Shown one piece after another: positions 13,301-23,165 of a stretch of DNA of 57,851 nt (position 1 is the stretch's first letter; every line of letters starts with the position of its first letter). The stretch is from Phaeoceros laevis (lineage: Eukaryota > Anthocerotophyta > Anthocerotopsida > Notothyladales). The notes under the pieces were generated by a model, which did no database searches, had not been told where the DNA came from, and saw only the letters and a list, made by a program, of their open reading frames with translations. Position numbers and translations under genes: made by a program. The stretch is taken from assembly GCA_049999765.1 (NCBI GenBank), contig JBNGIQ010003334.1, forward strand, positions 1 to 57,851, written 5' to 3'.

Positions 13301-16300
13301 AAATCTTGTGCATATGGTCTTTCAGTACGGAGCCACGGTCAGCTAGGGAAGCAACAAAGTGCCTTATCCTTTGAACATTGGCATTGCAGTTGTTCAGCTT
13401 AGCAGCAAACTGAGAAGCTCTGTCCAAAGAGCCTTTTACCTCGGTTTCAATTGCCAGCTTCAGATGAGTCATAGTAAATCTTGGACTTTGTAAAAGTGGG
13501 CGAAACACCTTGTCAATATGGATAAGATCCGAGACAATTGCCTCATCAACCATTGCTCCTTCTGCTTGTTCCTCGATAGCATCAGTCAAAACACGGAGAT
13601 CATCGTCGGAGTTCTCTTTCAAAAACGTGATCAGCAGCTCTGACTCTGCTAGCTGCTTCAGTATAACAGCTTCCCTGGTTGAGAAGTAGTTGATGACCTC
13701 GATATTTTTGTTGTACAGCACTAAAAAATCATCCAGTGTACCAGATGTGCAAGAGTCGCACAAGCTCTGGAGAGTATCCAGAATCCTCTTGTCGTCTCGC
13801 TCAATGCTGAACATGCTCTCAACTTTCAGCAGCGGGTCCACTAGAGACCTAATATCCCGCAAGTGGACCCACGAACTGAGAGGCTGCAATGTTAAACCAA
13901 CACTTACCGCTTCTCTGTCTTCACATGACCTTAAGTACTTCTCTGCTAGCTCAATTTCGAGCTCCACACTACTCCGTGTAATGCCATCTAGCAAGAAACT
14001 CAGCTTTTCAACAGGACAGTTTGGTCGAGAGATTTCGTGCCACTCTTCATTGTAGCACTTCAAAGAGCTCCTCATCACCCCAGTCACATTAGTCCATAGG
14101 TTCAAACTTTCACGGCCTGTGATAGCAAGAATATCTGCTGATATGTTTCTTGCTTGTGATTTGAGGATACTCTTCAGGACTTTTGACTGTTCCAAAGTGA
14201 GCATGCCCTTGAGGAACGTCATATCAAGCTGGACAGGCCAGTGGTCTAGCCCACGAATTTCTTTCAGGCTGAAATGCTTACATTTCACAGTCCTTTCAAC
14301 CAGCCACGACTGGTTCTCCTGCAAAACTTCTTTGGAATAACCAAGCCCCTCAAGAAAGGTTGCAGTCTCAAGAAGCATCTCACAACCCTTCAACAGAACT
14401 TCACGGTAATCATGGACATCTTTCCAAGCGGTTCTCAATGGCTGAGTGTTCAAGTTCTGTGCCTTGCAAACCTTTTGCCAAATGATCTGTGAATATGCCA
14501 TAACCTTGTCCACCATATCCATCAACAAACTCTCAGTTTCGAGTTCTTCAAAAAGCTTAGTTAGAGCTGTTGAGGCTGATTTGAACAAAGCATGATCTCG
14601 CATTGTGGGGCCTGCCTCCTCGGTTTGCAAGATTAGGAGCAAAAATCCTGACTCCACAAGTGCTTCGCTAGACACTGCAGCATTTTCCCCATAAAACTCT
14701 AGCATGAAGTTTAACAATGCAACACAAAGTGCCTCCTGTATCCTGGATAACAAGTCAAATCAGATCTGTTAGGTCTTACAGGGAAGAGAAAAGCAGATGA
14801 AGAATGAATATATGGTGCTTGCTAGCATTGTCCTAGCTCCAAGATCGATGGACGTGAGTCCACCAGCCATGCTAGGTGGCTTTACCTCACTGGTGAATGA
14901 CAAAATCTAATCCTGGCCAGAAACGGGACCAACAGACTATGTGGGACCACATACCAGCCGGTGACTGTCGGACAACCATTTGAACTTGAGCAAATCCACA
15001 ACAGCAGGTCTTCAGCTTTCTTGTCCATATCTTTAGTAGCGCAATGCCCTTCACTTTCTGTCTCTAAGTACTTCAAAATCATATCTTCAGCATGTAAATG
15101 AAACTGGGTACTGATTGCCGAATGGGGGAAGCGGCTCACAACACCTGTACTCTGCAGCACTGTCTGGATCTCGAATCTTTCTCTGCGCAACGACATCCGG
15201 AGAATCTGCCCAAGACAGTCCGCTACAAATCCTGGCCCCTCTAATCCCATCTCAAAAAGGTCTGCGACCTGTGAACACAATAGATGCGGGGTCATGGGCG
15301 CCTGGTTTTCCTCTCGTATGGCTTCAATAGCCTTTGTGCATACCTTCTGAAGCCAAGTCCTTAAAAGTTCAAAAATCCGATCAGTGTCAGTGTGGTCATG
15401 CAAAGCTTCGAACTTTCCAGCCAGTTCAAGAATCACATCAGCTGCCAAGTGTGAAAATCTAGAACCTGCCACATCTGAAATGAAAGTGATCTCCCTTTGT
15501 AGCAATGGAAGACAGAATGCGTGAGGACACTTGATCAGGTTGAAGAAGTACTCCCAGCCATCTTGCTTGCCGTTTCGTGCTGAAGTCTCAACAAAGTAGG
15601 TTCTGCCAGACATAGAAACCTGACTTGCAAGGAAGGATGCTGAAAGTGTTCTCAACACTGTCAGCATCGGTTCCTCTTCTGTTTCAAGTTCATGCAGGAG
15701 CAAAAGGGCCATACCTCCAGGATTTTCAACCTGAGTTAGCTCCCGAAATCTGTGAACTAAGTCGTGACCATATGTACCAGAAAGATCCTCCTCGGCCTCT
15801 TCGGAGCTATCAGTGAAGAGGACATGAGGGCAGTAAAAAGTACGCAAGGACCTGAAAAGATTCAAAGTCGTTGGAGCTGCTAAGACAGCTGCTCTAATCG
15901 CTAAGCTCTTGAAGGACTTGTCCTGGAATGCGTCTGCAAACAGAAAAACCTCATAAAGAGCTATCTCATAAATCTGATTGGCCTCCTGCAAATCACCTTT
16001 TCCTGCTGTCCACTTCCACAGAAAGGAGTAGGATGGGTCCGCCGAACAGAGTGCGTCCAAGCATGAGCTCCACATTACAGAATGTGGAGAAGTGAAAGCA
16101 ACTATGTGACTGACCCCTACTTGTAACTCTTGTGCAGCGAATGGAGGCATAGTTTCTGGAGTGCTAAGAACAGCAGTTACGTCACGAAGGGGAGACAACA
16201 ACGCTTCATACGACTTAACAAGCAGCTTCTTATCCAAGTTATTGGAATGCTCAGCCCGTCGGAGGCTCTCTAGTAGATAGATGAGAGCAAGAACAGTCTT

Positions 16301-16987
16301 TGTTGCCTGTGATGTGCCCACACTATCGGAATCACAGCCGATTGACAGCGCCTGTTGTATCCACTGAAACCATTCCGCACTCGTCTTTAACTCGACTGAA
16401 CTCCAGAGAAAGCGAAGCCGGTGATGAGCATATTCCCGGAAGCAATCTGACACATTGTATGAATTGCTAAGAAGCGACAGGTTGGTGACAATAGCCATCG
16501 ACAAACTAGCGCTGTAGTTACGGCTTGCAGCCGCATCTCCGCGAAACACTTCAATTTGCAGTCGTCCCGTACGTAGAGCAAAGGTCCGCTCCGTTTGTCC
16601 GTCCATCCTGCCACCCGAAAGCTGACTCAACCACCTTGCAGCATCTTCCACGAGCAATTTCCACCAAGTTTTGGAGAAAATAGCTATCACCCTGATAGAT
16701 GAGCCATCGTTGAGATACCGCAAGTCGATTGTAGTTGGACCATCAGGCTGCCAGCATCTGGTGTCGCCCAAAAAACGTTTCGCTCCTTCAGGAGGTTCCA
16801 TTTCCGAGAAATTGACGACAGTGGACCTACTTCCACCTCCATGAATCACCAGAGCAACCACTGCCTTCGCTGATGAAGGAGTAATCAAGTAGAAGTGCAA
16901 CGCTCCACTTCCTTCGGTTTCTGCATCTTCGTTCTGCAAGGACCGAGCTCCCGGGGGGCCCTCTGCCTCACCCGATCCAGACGCCAT
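1348..16987 (-). CDS. RNF213-like giant AAA+ ATPase with RZ-type zinc finger (about 17 exons)
   Basis: Homolog of the vertebrate giant protein RNF213 (dynein-like AAA+ core plus E3 module; in animals a cytosolic ubiquitin ligase for lipid droplets and pathogens). Approximate exons: 16987-14886, 14743-11940, 11822-10578, 10474-9627, 9519-9408, 9255-9070, 8839-8327, 8207-8059, 7893-7429, 7337-7180, 7084-6965, 6833-6548, 6468-3743, 3655-about 2936, about 2842-2532, 2443-2276, 2163-1348; about 4,600 residues. Visible motifs: AAA Walker A GETGCGKT (exon 3) with Walker B VWAFVDEINA (exon 4), then Walker A GKPGSGKT (end of exon 4) with Walker B VVVVLDEVGLAE (exon 6). An RZ-like finger, CGCGYRYIIGDC...CPQC, lies near 3800-3900, followed by a conserved IQGKALL segment. 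I find no RING C3HC4 cluster. The start is ATG 16987 (MASGSGEAEG), the first in-frame ATG. Exon edges around 7180-6833 and 2936-2842 are uncertain, as is the C-terminus. What it does in plants is unknown. Confidence 0.85.
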
Positions 16988-18080
16988 CACTTTCCAGTCT
17001 CAATGCAATAATCACGGAGATTGATGTCCTGTCTGCAAAAGCAGGATTGCTACGACAAGGTGCTACACAGGTGAACTGTGCAGCACCTGTGACTCAAGCA
17101 TATGCATGGTTTAGAGCCAAACTACTTGGCAGCTCAAAGCAGGGAGAATTCCCTACAACAAAGCGCTTACTGCAAGGCGATTACCTATGGAATTCAAATG
17201 CCTATGCTTCAACTGCACAACCTCTGAGCTGAAGGTGAAGTTCTAGTGCTGTCTATTCTAGACCAGTCCGGAAAAAGCAAATTGCGGTTCCTTTCCCCGG
17301 AAGGCGGAACATTGCCTCCCGGAGCCTTCACGCTGAAGGTGACCAAGAGGCAGTCCAAGCTGGATACTTCAGCTTACTAATAGACAACAATATACCTCCC
17401 GCCGGCTCACGGGCCCCGCGAAGCCTTCGGGGGTGAAGCCTTCCCCCCGAAGGTTCAATCCTTCCCCCCGAAGGTTGACGCTCCACTGCCCGTACCAAGC
17501 GGCAGGATACCGATAAAGTACTCTAGAGTAAGGCTACTCTAGACTGTAGTCACTGTACTGTTGGATGACTCGGATCTGCAGTCTTAAACTATACTATAAC
17601 CGAGTACAGTCAGCTTTTAACGGCATTTCTGTCAAAAGAAACGCCACTTGTTTGCAACCAAGGTTCGCAACGTTGTTAGTGAAAGTTGCGACTTGATTAA
17701 TCAAGATTGGCGGATTACAGCCACGGCTAGGAGCCGCCTGCTAGCAAATTGAGTCTGCTATACAAAAATGTTGCGGTGCCCTGGAATGTACTGATTGCAC
17801 GCCATGCCCGGCATGATTTTAATCAAGAAGCTATGACGCTCGAGGGGAGCATGCATGTGGCAGGTAGCAGATGCTATTACTTCCATATGCCTCATGTAAG
17901 CATGTGCCACTTTTTGAGCTCAGCATGATGGAAGGCAGCCGCATCTGCGGCTCTCAGGGAGGCGGACTTGAAGCTGTTACACTTCTTGGCAAGAGCCTTG
18001 TGAAATGTATTGACAATGGTCGTCAACCTGCCAAACGACCTCGAGATCAATAGTAAAGTGAAGCAGCCAAGGCCAACCCT
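16988..18080. other. Intergenic region, upstream of the RNF213-like gene and downstream of uL29m
   Basis: No coding frame with family resemblance is visible. The segment should contain the promoter and 5' UTR of the RNF213-like gene and the 3' UTR of uL29m, both on the minus strand. It also holds a cluster of short CCTTC/GAAGG hairpins, listed separately. Confidence 0.6.
17290..17476. repeat. Cluster of CCTTC(n)GAAGG mini-hairpins
   Basis: At least five short inverted repeats share the stem CCTTC/GAAGG or a close variant. They lie at about 17290-17304 (loop CCCCG-like), 17325-17339, 17422-17438 (CTTC-GGGGGT-GAAG), 17439-17453 and 17460-17474. The last two are near-identical 17-bp direct copies with a C5 loop. 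The spacing is irregular. They sit in the upstream region of the RNF213-like gene. Function unknown. Confidence 0.7.
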
Positions 18081-18781
18081 TCAAAGTGCATCAATCATCC
18101 GCCTCATCTCCTTCCTTCTTTGTTTGTCAGGCTCCTCGATTGCTCGTTCTGTCAAAACCTGCTTTATCCGGCACATCGACTTGCGCACCTGGAACGTTGA
18201 ACAAAACAGGTTACAAGGAATCAGGAATGGCAAAGATCCATTCACAACTGGCAGTTACCCTACCCTTGCCTTCGTCCTATCGAGAAATGAACAGTTTCCC
18301 AGCTATTAAGCAGCAGCAAGCATCACCAACCTTCGGGACTCGCTCTGGATATGGCATTTTAGCGCGCTTCTCTTTGTACCAGCGAATTTGCGTCTGTAGA
18401 ACATTTTTCTCCTTAAGCAGAACAAACCACAACTTTTGAAGGTCTTCCAAGGACTTCAACCTCAACTCTGAGGCCTTCCAGCTTCTGCCTACACATTCGA
18501 TAAAGCACAAAAACACCTGCTCCTCAAAACATGAGCGCAATCCGAAGGCAACCCTGGAATCAAGTAGTACGCCATGCATTCTAGTCAGATCAAGGGTCAG
18601 ACGACTCGAAGTGGAGCTCACCGAAATTGATATGCTCTTTCGCACTTATATCTACAGTATCAAAGAAGTCAGCCAGGCCCGCCATGCCTCGAACTGAGGT
18701 GCTCCAGGCTGCGGACGAAGGAGGTGTCACGGCAGAAGCAGAATTTCTCAGCAAAAGCCGGTGCAGTGCTCGCACCGCCAT
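18081..18781 (-). CDS. MRPL47: Mitochondrial large-subunit ribosomal protein uL29m (MRPL47 family)
   Basis: Structural protein of the mitochondrial 50S-type subunit, the bacterial L29 homolog. Three exons: 18781-18622, 18488-18331 and 18188-18081. The phases agree (1, then 0) and give 141 residues, close to the roughly 144 usual for plants. The joined frame reads NFGRSWKASELRLKS across the first junction, then EDLQKLWFVLLKEKNVL, the family core. The last exon begins VRKSMCRIKQVLTERAI, the usual C-terminal block, and ends RRMIDAL. The N-terminus (MAVRALHRLLLRNSASAV) is basic and rich in Ala/Leu/Ser with no acidic residue, as expected for a mitochondrial presequence. ATG 18781 is the only good start before it. 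The gene is divergent from the PPR gene at 19562. Confidence 0.95.
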
Positions 18782-19561
18782 GATTCCGCCTTCCTCCAAG
18801 AGCTTCTCGAAGTCGTAATAGCGAGTTGTGCCCTAGTAAACATGGACCCATCACTACACCTATCAAGTCAAACGAGCAGGCCAGAGTCATGAAGCAGAGG
18901 GACGGCCTCGTTCTCCCGTAGATGAAGGCTGACAGTTGCACTCCTTTTGGCATGCTGGACTCATAATGTCTGCGGGAATCTGTGTGTCAACACGGTTGCC
19001 CGTTTTGTTACTCACTCAAGGAGTGAGCTCTCTGATCAGCAACTTGGCAAAAGCACATTCCCAAAGCTGCAGGACGTCCGACACGCTTTGCCAGAGGCAC
19101 CGTCGTTTAACCAGAAGCGCGCCCGGACCTCAAGCAGGTCAGGTGACGCCTTCTGTGACATTTGGTGACAAGTATGCAATCTCACTGCAGGTCAGGCATG
19201 GCGGGAGTGCGATGTCTGAGTCGCGGGAAGTGCCATTCGAGATTCTCGGCTCCATTTGTTGCAAGGACGCGGAGCACTACCTCTATGGATCCCGCCGGTG
19301 GCTGTCACCAGAAGAGTCACGTGTGGGAGGGCCTAAACCTTGGAGAATCGTGGGGTAATAGACTGGGCAAGAGGAGCGGTTGGCACTCAGAGTTGCAGCA
19401 CAGGCAGATTACAACAGAGAAGCCCTCCTGGTTCCACTATCAGCACAGGTCTCATAGGGTGAACTATGAGGCTGCTAGGCACGGTGAGTTCCCATCTGTG
19501 AGGAGGGACCCGTGCAGATTCGACCATTGACCTGGTGACGGAGGTGCATATTGTGAAGGCC
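18782..19561. other. Divergent intergenic region between uL29m and the PPR gene
   Basis: About 780 bp separate two divergently transcribed genes whose products probably both go to organelles. Several short frames are open on the plus strand (for example 18936-19358), but none resembles a protein family, and the frame leading into the PPR gene has no ATG before 19562. I take the region to be promoter and 5' UTR for both genes. Confidence 0.5.
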
Positions 19562-22500
19562 ATGGTCTTCAGACCCTCAAAATTGTTGGGGCCGCAGCTT
19601 CAAGTTCTACTCAAGCTACCGTTTGTATTGGACAGAAAATGGAAGCCTGAGCTGGCTAATTCTTGGATACGGACCCTGTGGGCTGGTGCTGCTTTTCTTC
19701 CTGAGAGGGGTGATGAAATTCAGAATCTTTGCAAGCACGGGCAGTTGGACAAGGCTGTGAATTCCCTGATGCGCATGGATCAGCAGGGTATGGTTTGTTC
19801 TGTGAGTACGTACAGGGCTCTCCTGAAAGCGTGTGTGAGAAAGAAGGCTCTTGCTCAGGCCAAGAGAGTGCATGGTCACTTGGCCAAATACGGGTTGGAG
19901 ACCACCCGGTTGCTTGGTGAACACGTGGTGAATACGTTGGTGAGGTGCGGAGGGCCTCAAGATGCGCTCGTGGTGTTTCACAGGTTGCCTCGCCACGGTG
20001 TGTTCTCGTGGACAGCCGTGATTTTTGGGCTCACTATGTCTGGAAGAGGGAGGGAAGCGCTTGAGATGTACCAGACGATGCAAGAGGAGGGTGTGCAAGC
20101 GGACGCTTACACATTCGTCAGCCTATTCAAAGCTTGTGGCATGGTGGCCGATTTGGAGAAGGGCAGACGCATTCATGCAGAAGCTGTGAAGTGCAGGTGC
20201 GTATTTGATTTATTTGTAGGTAATTCTTTAGTCGACATGTATGGTAAGTGTGGGAGCATTGTGGATGCGCGGTATGTGTTTGATGGGTTGCCCCACCGTG
20301 ATGTGGTGTCATGGACTACTATGCTTGCAGCATACGCTCAACAGGGCCAAGCAGAGAAGGCGTTGCAGTTGTTTGATCAAATGCAAGAGGAAGGTGTGAG
20401 CCCGAACAGTCGTACCTTTGTCAGTGCACTCCAGGCATGTGGCATGCTTGCGGAGAAGGAATACGAGACTGGTGAGAACGGAATAGTCACAAGAAAGGTC
20501 TGTTTACGGAAAGGGAAGGCCATACACGCTCAGGCACAGAAGAAGGGTTGCGATTTAGATGTCTTTGTTGGCAACACCCTTGTTAGCATGTATGGAAAAT
20601 GTGGGAGCATCGTGGATGCACAAAAAGTCTTCGATAGGCTGCCTGGCCGTGATGTGGTTGCCTGGACGGCAATGATTACAGGTTATGTAGAGCATAACCG
20701 GGCAGAGAAGGCTTTGCAGCTGTACACACAAATGTCCGAGGAAGGTGTGACCGCAGATGCTCGGACTTTTGTAGTTGCTGTACAAGCATGTGGCATGCTA
20801 GCAGCAGACCAAGATGTTGCGATGGATGGAAGATACACCAAATTTATGCTGCTTGACAAGGGTAAGGCAATACATGGTGATGCCAAGAGAAAAGGCTATG
20901 ATTCGGATGTCTTTGTCAGTAGCAGTCTTGTTAGTATGTATGCAAAATGCGGTAGCATCGCAGATGCGAGGAAGGTGTTCGATTGTTCTTCACAGCGTGA
21001 TGTGGTGTTATGGACTGCAATGCTCACAGCATATGTCGAGCTGGGTCAAGCAGATAAGGCTTTGGAGCTGTATGAACAAATGCGGGTGAAAGGTGTGAGT
21101 CCAGATGTTTGGACTTTAGTCAGTGCGCTGCAAGCATGTTCTGTACTTACAGAGATGGATGTGGATGGAGGATCCAACAAGATGAAGTCTTTAAAACACG
21201 GGAAGGCAATACATGCTGATGTACTGAGGAAGGGGTATGGTTCAGTTCTTAAAGTTGGTAACACTTTGGTTAGTATGTATGGGAAGTGTGGTAGTGTGGT
21301 GGATGCACAAAAGGTGTTTGACGGGTTGTCTCACCCAGATGTGGTGTCATGGACTACGATGCTTGCTACATATGCACAACAGGGTCAAGCACAAAAAGCT
21401 TTACAGGTGTACGATCAAATGATGGAGTCAGGTGTGAGCCCAGATGCAAGGATGTTTGTGTGTGCACTCCAAGCTTGTGGGGTGATGGCAGAGGATGAAG
21501 AAGATGTTGTCGTGGATTGGCGAGCTACTAAATTAAAATCTTTAGAGAAAGGAAGGGCAATACATGATGATGCGTGGAGAAAGGGATATAGCTCAGATGT
21601 GTTTGTTGGCAACACCCTGGTTAGTATGTACGGGAAGTGTGGGAGCATTGTGGATGCCCAGACTGTGTTTAATGAATTATCCCAGAGAAATGTGGTAACA
21701 TGGAATGTATTAATTGGTGCATATGTCCAGCAAGGCCAAGGAGGGCATGCCTTGCAGCTGTATGAACAAATGCAACAGGAAGGTGCAAGCCCGGATGAGT
21801 TCACCCTCGTAACTATGTTGCAAGTGTGCAGCAACAGTGGAAGCTTGGCCCTTCTTAGGCAAATTCACGATAAGCTGGCCTCAGCTGGAAACAACCTGAC
21901 GCCTTTTGTAGTGACCACACTCATCACCGCATATGGGAGATGTGCCAGCATGGAGGATTGTCAAAGAGTATTTGATGCCTGGCAAAAGCCTGACGTTGTC
22001 GTGTGGAGTGCATTGATTGCTGCTTATTCCCGACAAGGGAACTTTGTTGGGTGCCTGCAAAGCTTTCAGGACATGCAGCTTGCTGGTGTCCGGCCAGATG
22101 GAGTCACATTTGTTTCCCTTCTGTGTGCATGCAGCCATGCTGGCTTAGTGGACAAGGGGGTCCAGTACTTCGAGTCTATGAGTGGAGATTATGGCCTCAC
22201 CCCAGATATTGAGCATTATGTCAGTATGGTAGACCTATTTGGGCGCGCAGGATGCTTCAAAAGAGCAGAAGAATTGCTCTCAAAAATGCCAATGCAGCCT
22301 AATCTGGACATCTGGCTGTGTTTGCTGGGAGCATGTCTGAAACATGGGGATGTAGTACTCGGAAAGAGGGCTTTTGATTCTGCAATCCGTCTACATCCGC
22401 AGCATGCTGCAGCATATGTTTTAATGTCTAATATCTATGCCGATGCGGGCCTTGCTGACCGAGCAAAGACAGTAGAGAAGTCTAGACAAAAGGAATGTGC

Positions 22501-22636
22501 ATGGAAGATACCTGGGCAGAGCTGGATCGAGCATGGGCAAGAAGTTCACACGTTTGTGGTTGGAAACTCCAGTCACCGGCGGCTGACAAAGCTGCATCGC
22601 TTGCTAAAAATGGTCACCCTCAAGTTAACACATTAG
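19562..22636 (+). CDS. Pentatricopeptide repeat protein, PLS class with E-type C-terminus, no DYW domain
   Basis: Organelle RNA-binding protein, probably for C-to-U editing or another RNA-processing step. The gene is a single exon of 1,024 residues from ATG 19562; the frame is open upstream, but only from a GTG. About 20 PPR motifs follow a short N-terminal leader. They recur as blocks with GNTLVSMYGKCGSIVDAQKVF, DVVSWTTMLAAYAQQGQAEKA and GVSPDARTFVSALQACG-like cores. Three or four blocks carry an extra acidic linker between GML/GVMAE and KGKAIHAD (for example MAEDEEDVVVDWRATKLKSL). The C-terminus has E-type features (PNLDIWLCLLGACLKHGD, then PGQSWIEHGQEVHTFVVGN) and stops before any DYW deaminase (no HxE or CxxC). 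The leader FRPSKLLGPQLQVLLKLP could be an organelle-targeting peptide. The block-to-block DNA similarity points to internal duplication. Confidence 0.93.
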   Translation: MVFRPSKLLGPQLQVLLKLPFVLDRKWKPELANSWIRTLWAGAAFLPERGDEIQNLCKHGQLDKAVNSLMRMDQQGMVCSVSTYRALLKACVRKKALAQAKRVHGHLAKYGLETTRLLGEHVVNTLVRCGGPQDALVVFHRLPRHGVFSWTAVIFGLTMSGRGREALEMYQTMQEEGVQADAYTFVSLFKACGMVADLEKGRRIHAEAVKCRCVFDLFVGNSLVDMYGKCGSIVDARYVFDGLPHRDVVSWTTMLAAYAQQGQAEKALQLFDQMQEEGVSPNSRTFVSALQACGMLAEKEYETGENGIVTRKVCLRKGKAIHAQAQKKGCDLDVFVGNTLVSMYGKCGSIVDAQKVFDRLPGRDVVAWTAMITGYVEHNRAEKALQLYTQMSEEGVTADARTFVVAVQACGMLAADQDVAMDGRYTKFMLLDKGKAIHGDAKRKGYDSDVFVSSSLVSMYAKCGSIADARKVFDCSSQRDVVLWTAMLTAYVELGQADKALELYEQMRVKGVSPDVWTLVSALQACSVLTEMDVDGGSNKMKSLKHGKAIHADVLRKGYGSVLKVGNTLVSMYGKCGSVVDAQKVFDGLSHPDVVSWTTMLATYAQQGQAQKALQVYDQMMESGVSPDARMFVCALQACGVMAEDEEDVVVDWRATKLKSLEKGRAIHDDAWRKGYSSDVFVGNTLVSMYGKCGSIVDAQTVFNELSQRNVVTWNVLIGAYVQQGQGGHALQLYEQMQQEGASPDEFTLVTMLQVCSNSGSLALLRQIHDKLASAGNNLTPFVVTTLITAYGRCASMEDCQRVFDAWQKPDVVVWSALIAAYSRQGNFVGCLQSFQDMQLAGVRPDGVTFVSLLCACSHAGLVDKGVQYFESMSGDYGLTPDIEHYVSMVDLFGRAGCFKRAEELLSKMPMQPNLDIWLCLLGACLKHGDVVLGKRAFDSAIRLHPQHAAAYVLMSNIYADAGLADRAKTVEKSRQKECAWKIPGQSWIEHGQEVHTFVVGNSSHRRLTKLHRLLKMVTLKLTH

Positions 22637-23165
22637 GAGGTTGCTGAATTTTCACGAAGCTGATGGGTCCGCGAGGAATCCAATATGTTTAGGGATGGTA
22701 AGCGAACTACCAGTGACTTGGTTCTTGGATATAGTAGTCTACGGCGTGCTCCTGACCAGTCTGCAGCACGTTTAGCCGGATTTTGACGAAATTTCTATAA
22801 GATTTTAGAGATAGGTGCCCATCATAGCTGTATAGGCAGAGTCGTGTATTTTGAATTGATCTATGGTGAGTTTTAGCGTTCCACGAGGTTCTGATATGGT
22901 GAGTTTTAGCGTTCCACGAGTTTCTGAGGCACATAAGTTTTCGACGAGTTGAAGAAGTTGAGGGGCAGTTTCATTTCCAACCTGAAAACAAAATGACCAT
23001 TCCAACGTATCGTAGAGTGCAATGTGTCAAACGGAAATGACCCGGAGCTCTTGTCCAAAGTGTTGTATTATACATTGTTGCAACTCCATGTATTACATTG
23101 TATTATACAGTGGCCAACTGAATTTGGCCACTTTTTCTAGAGTTCAGTCTCACCTAGAAGCTGTT
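22637..23165. other. Convergent 3' region between the PPR gene and murF
   Basis: No gene is visible. The region separates the stop codons of two convergent genes and contains a perfect-period 33-bp tandem duplication, listed separately. Confidence 0.6.
22863..22928. repeat. Two-copy 33-bp tandem repeat
   Basis: Two adjacent 33-bp units each start with ATGGTGAGTTTTAGCGTTCC and differ at about two positions near their 3' ends. The repeat lies in the 3' region of the PPR gene. It looks like a recent small tandem duplication. Confidence 0.9.
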
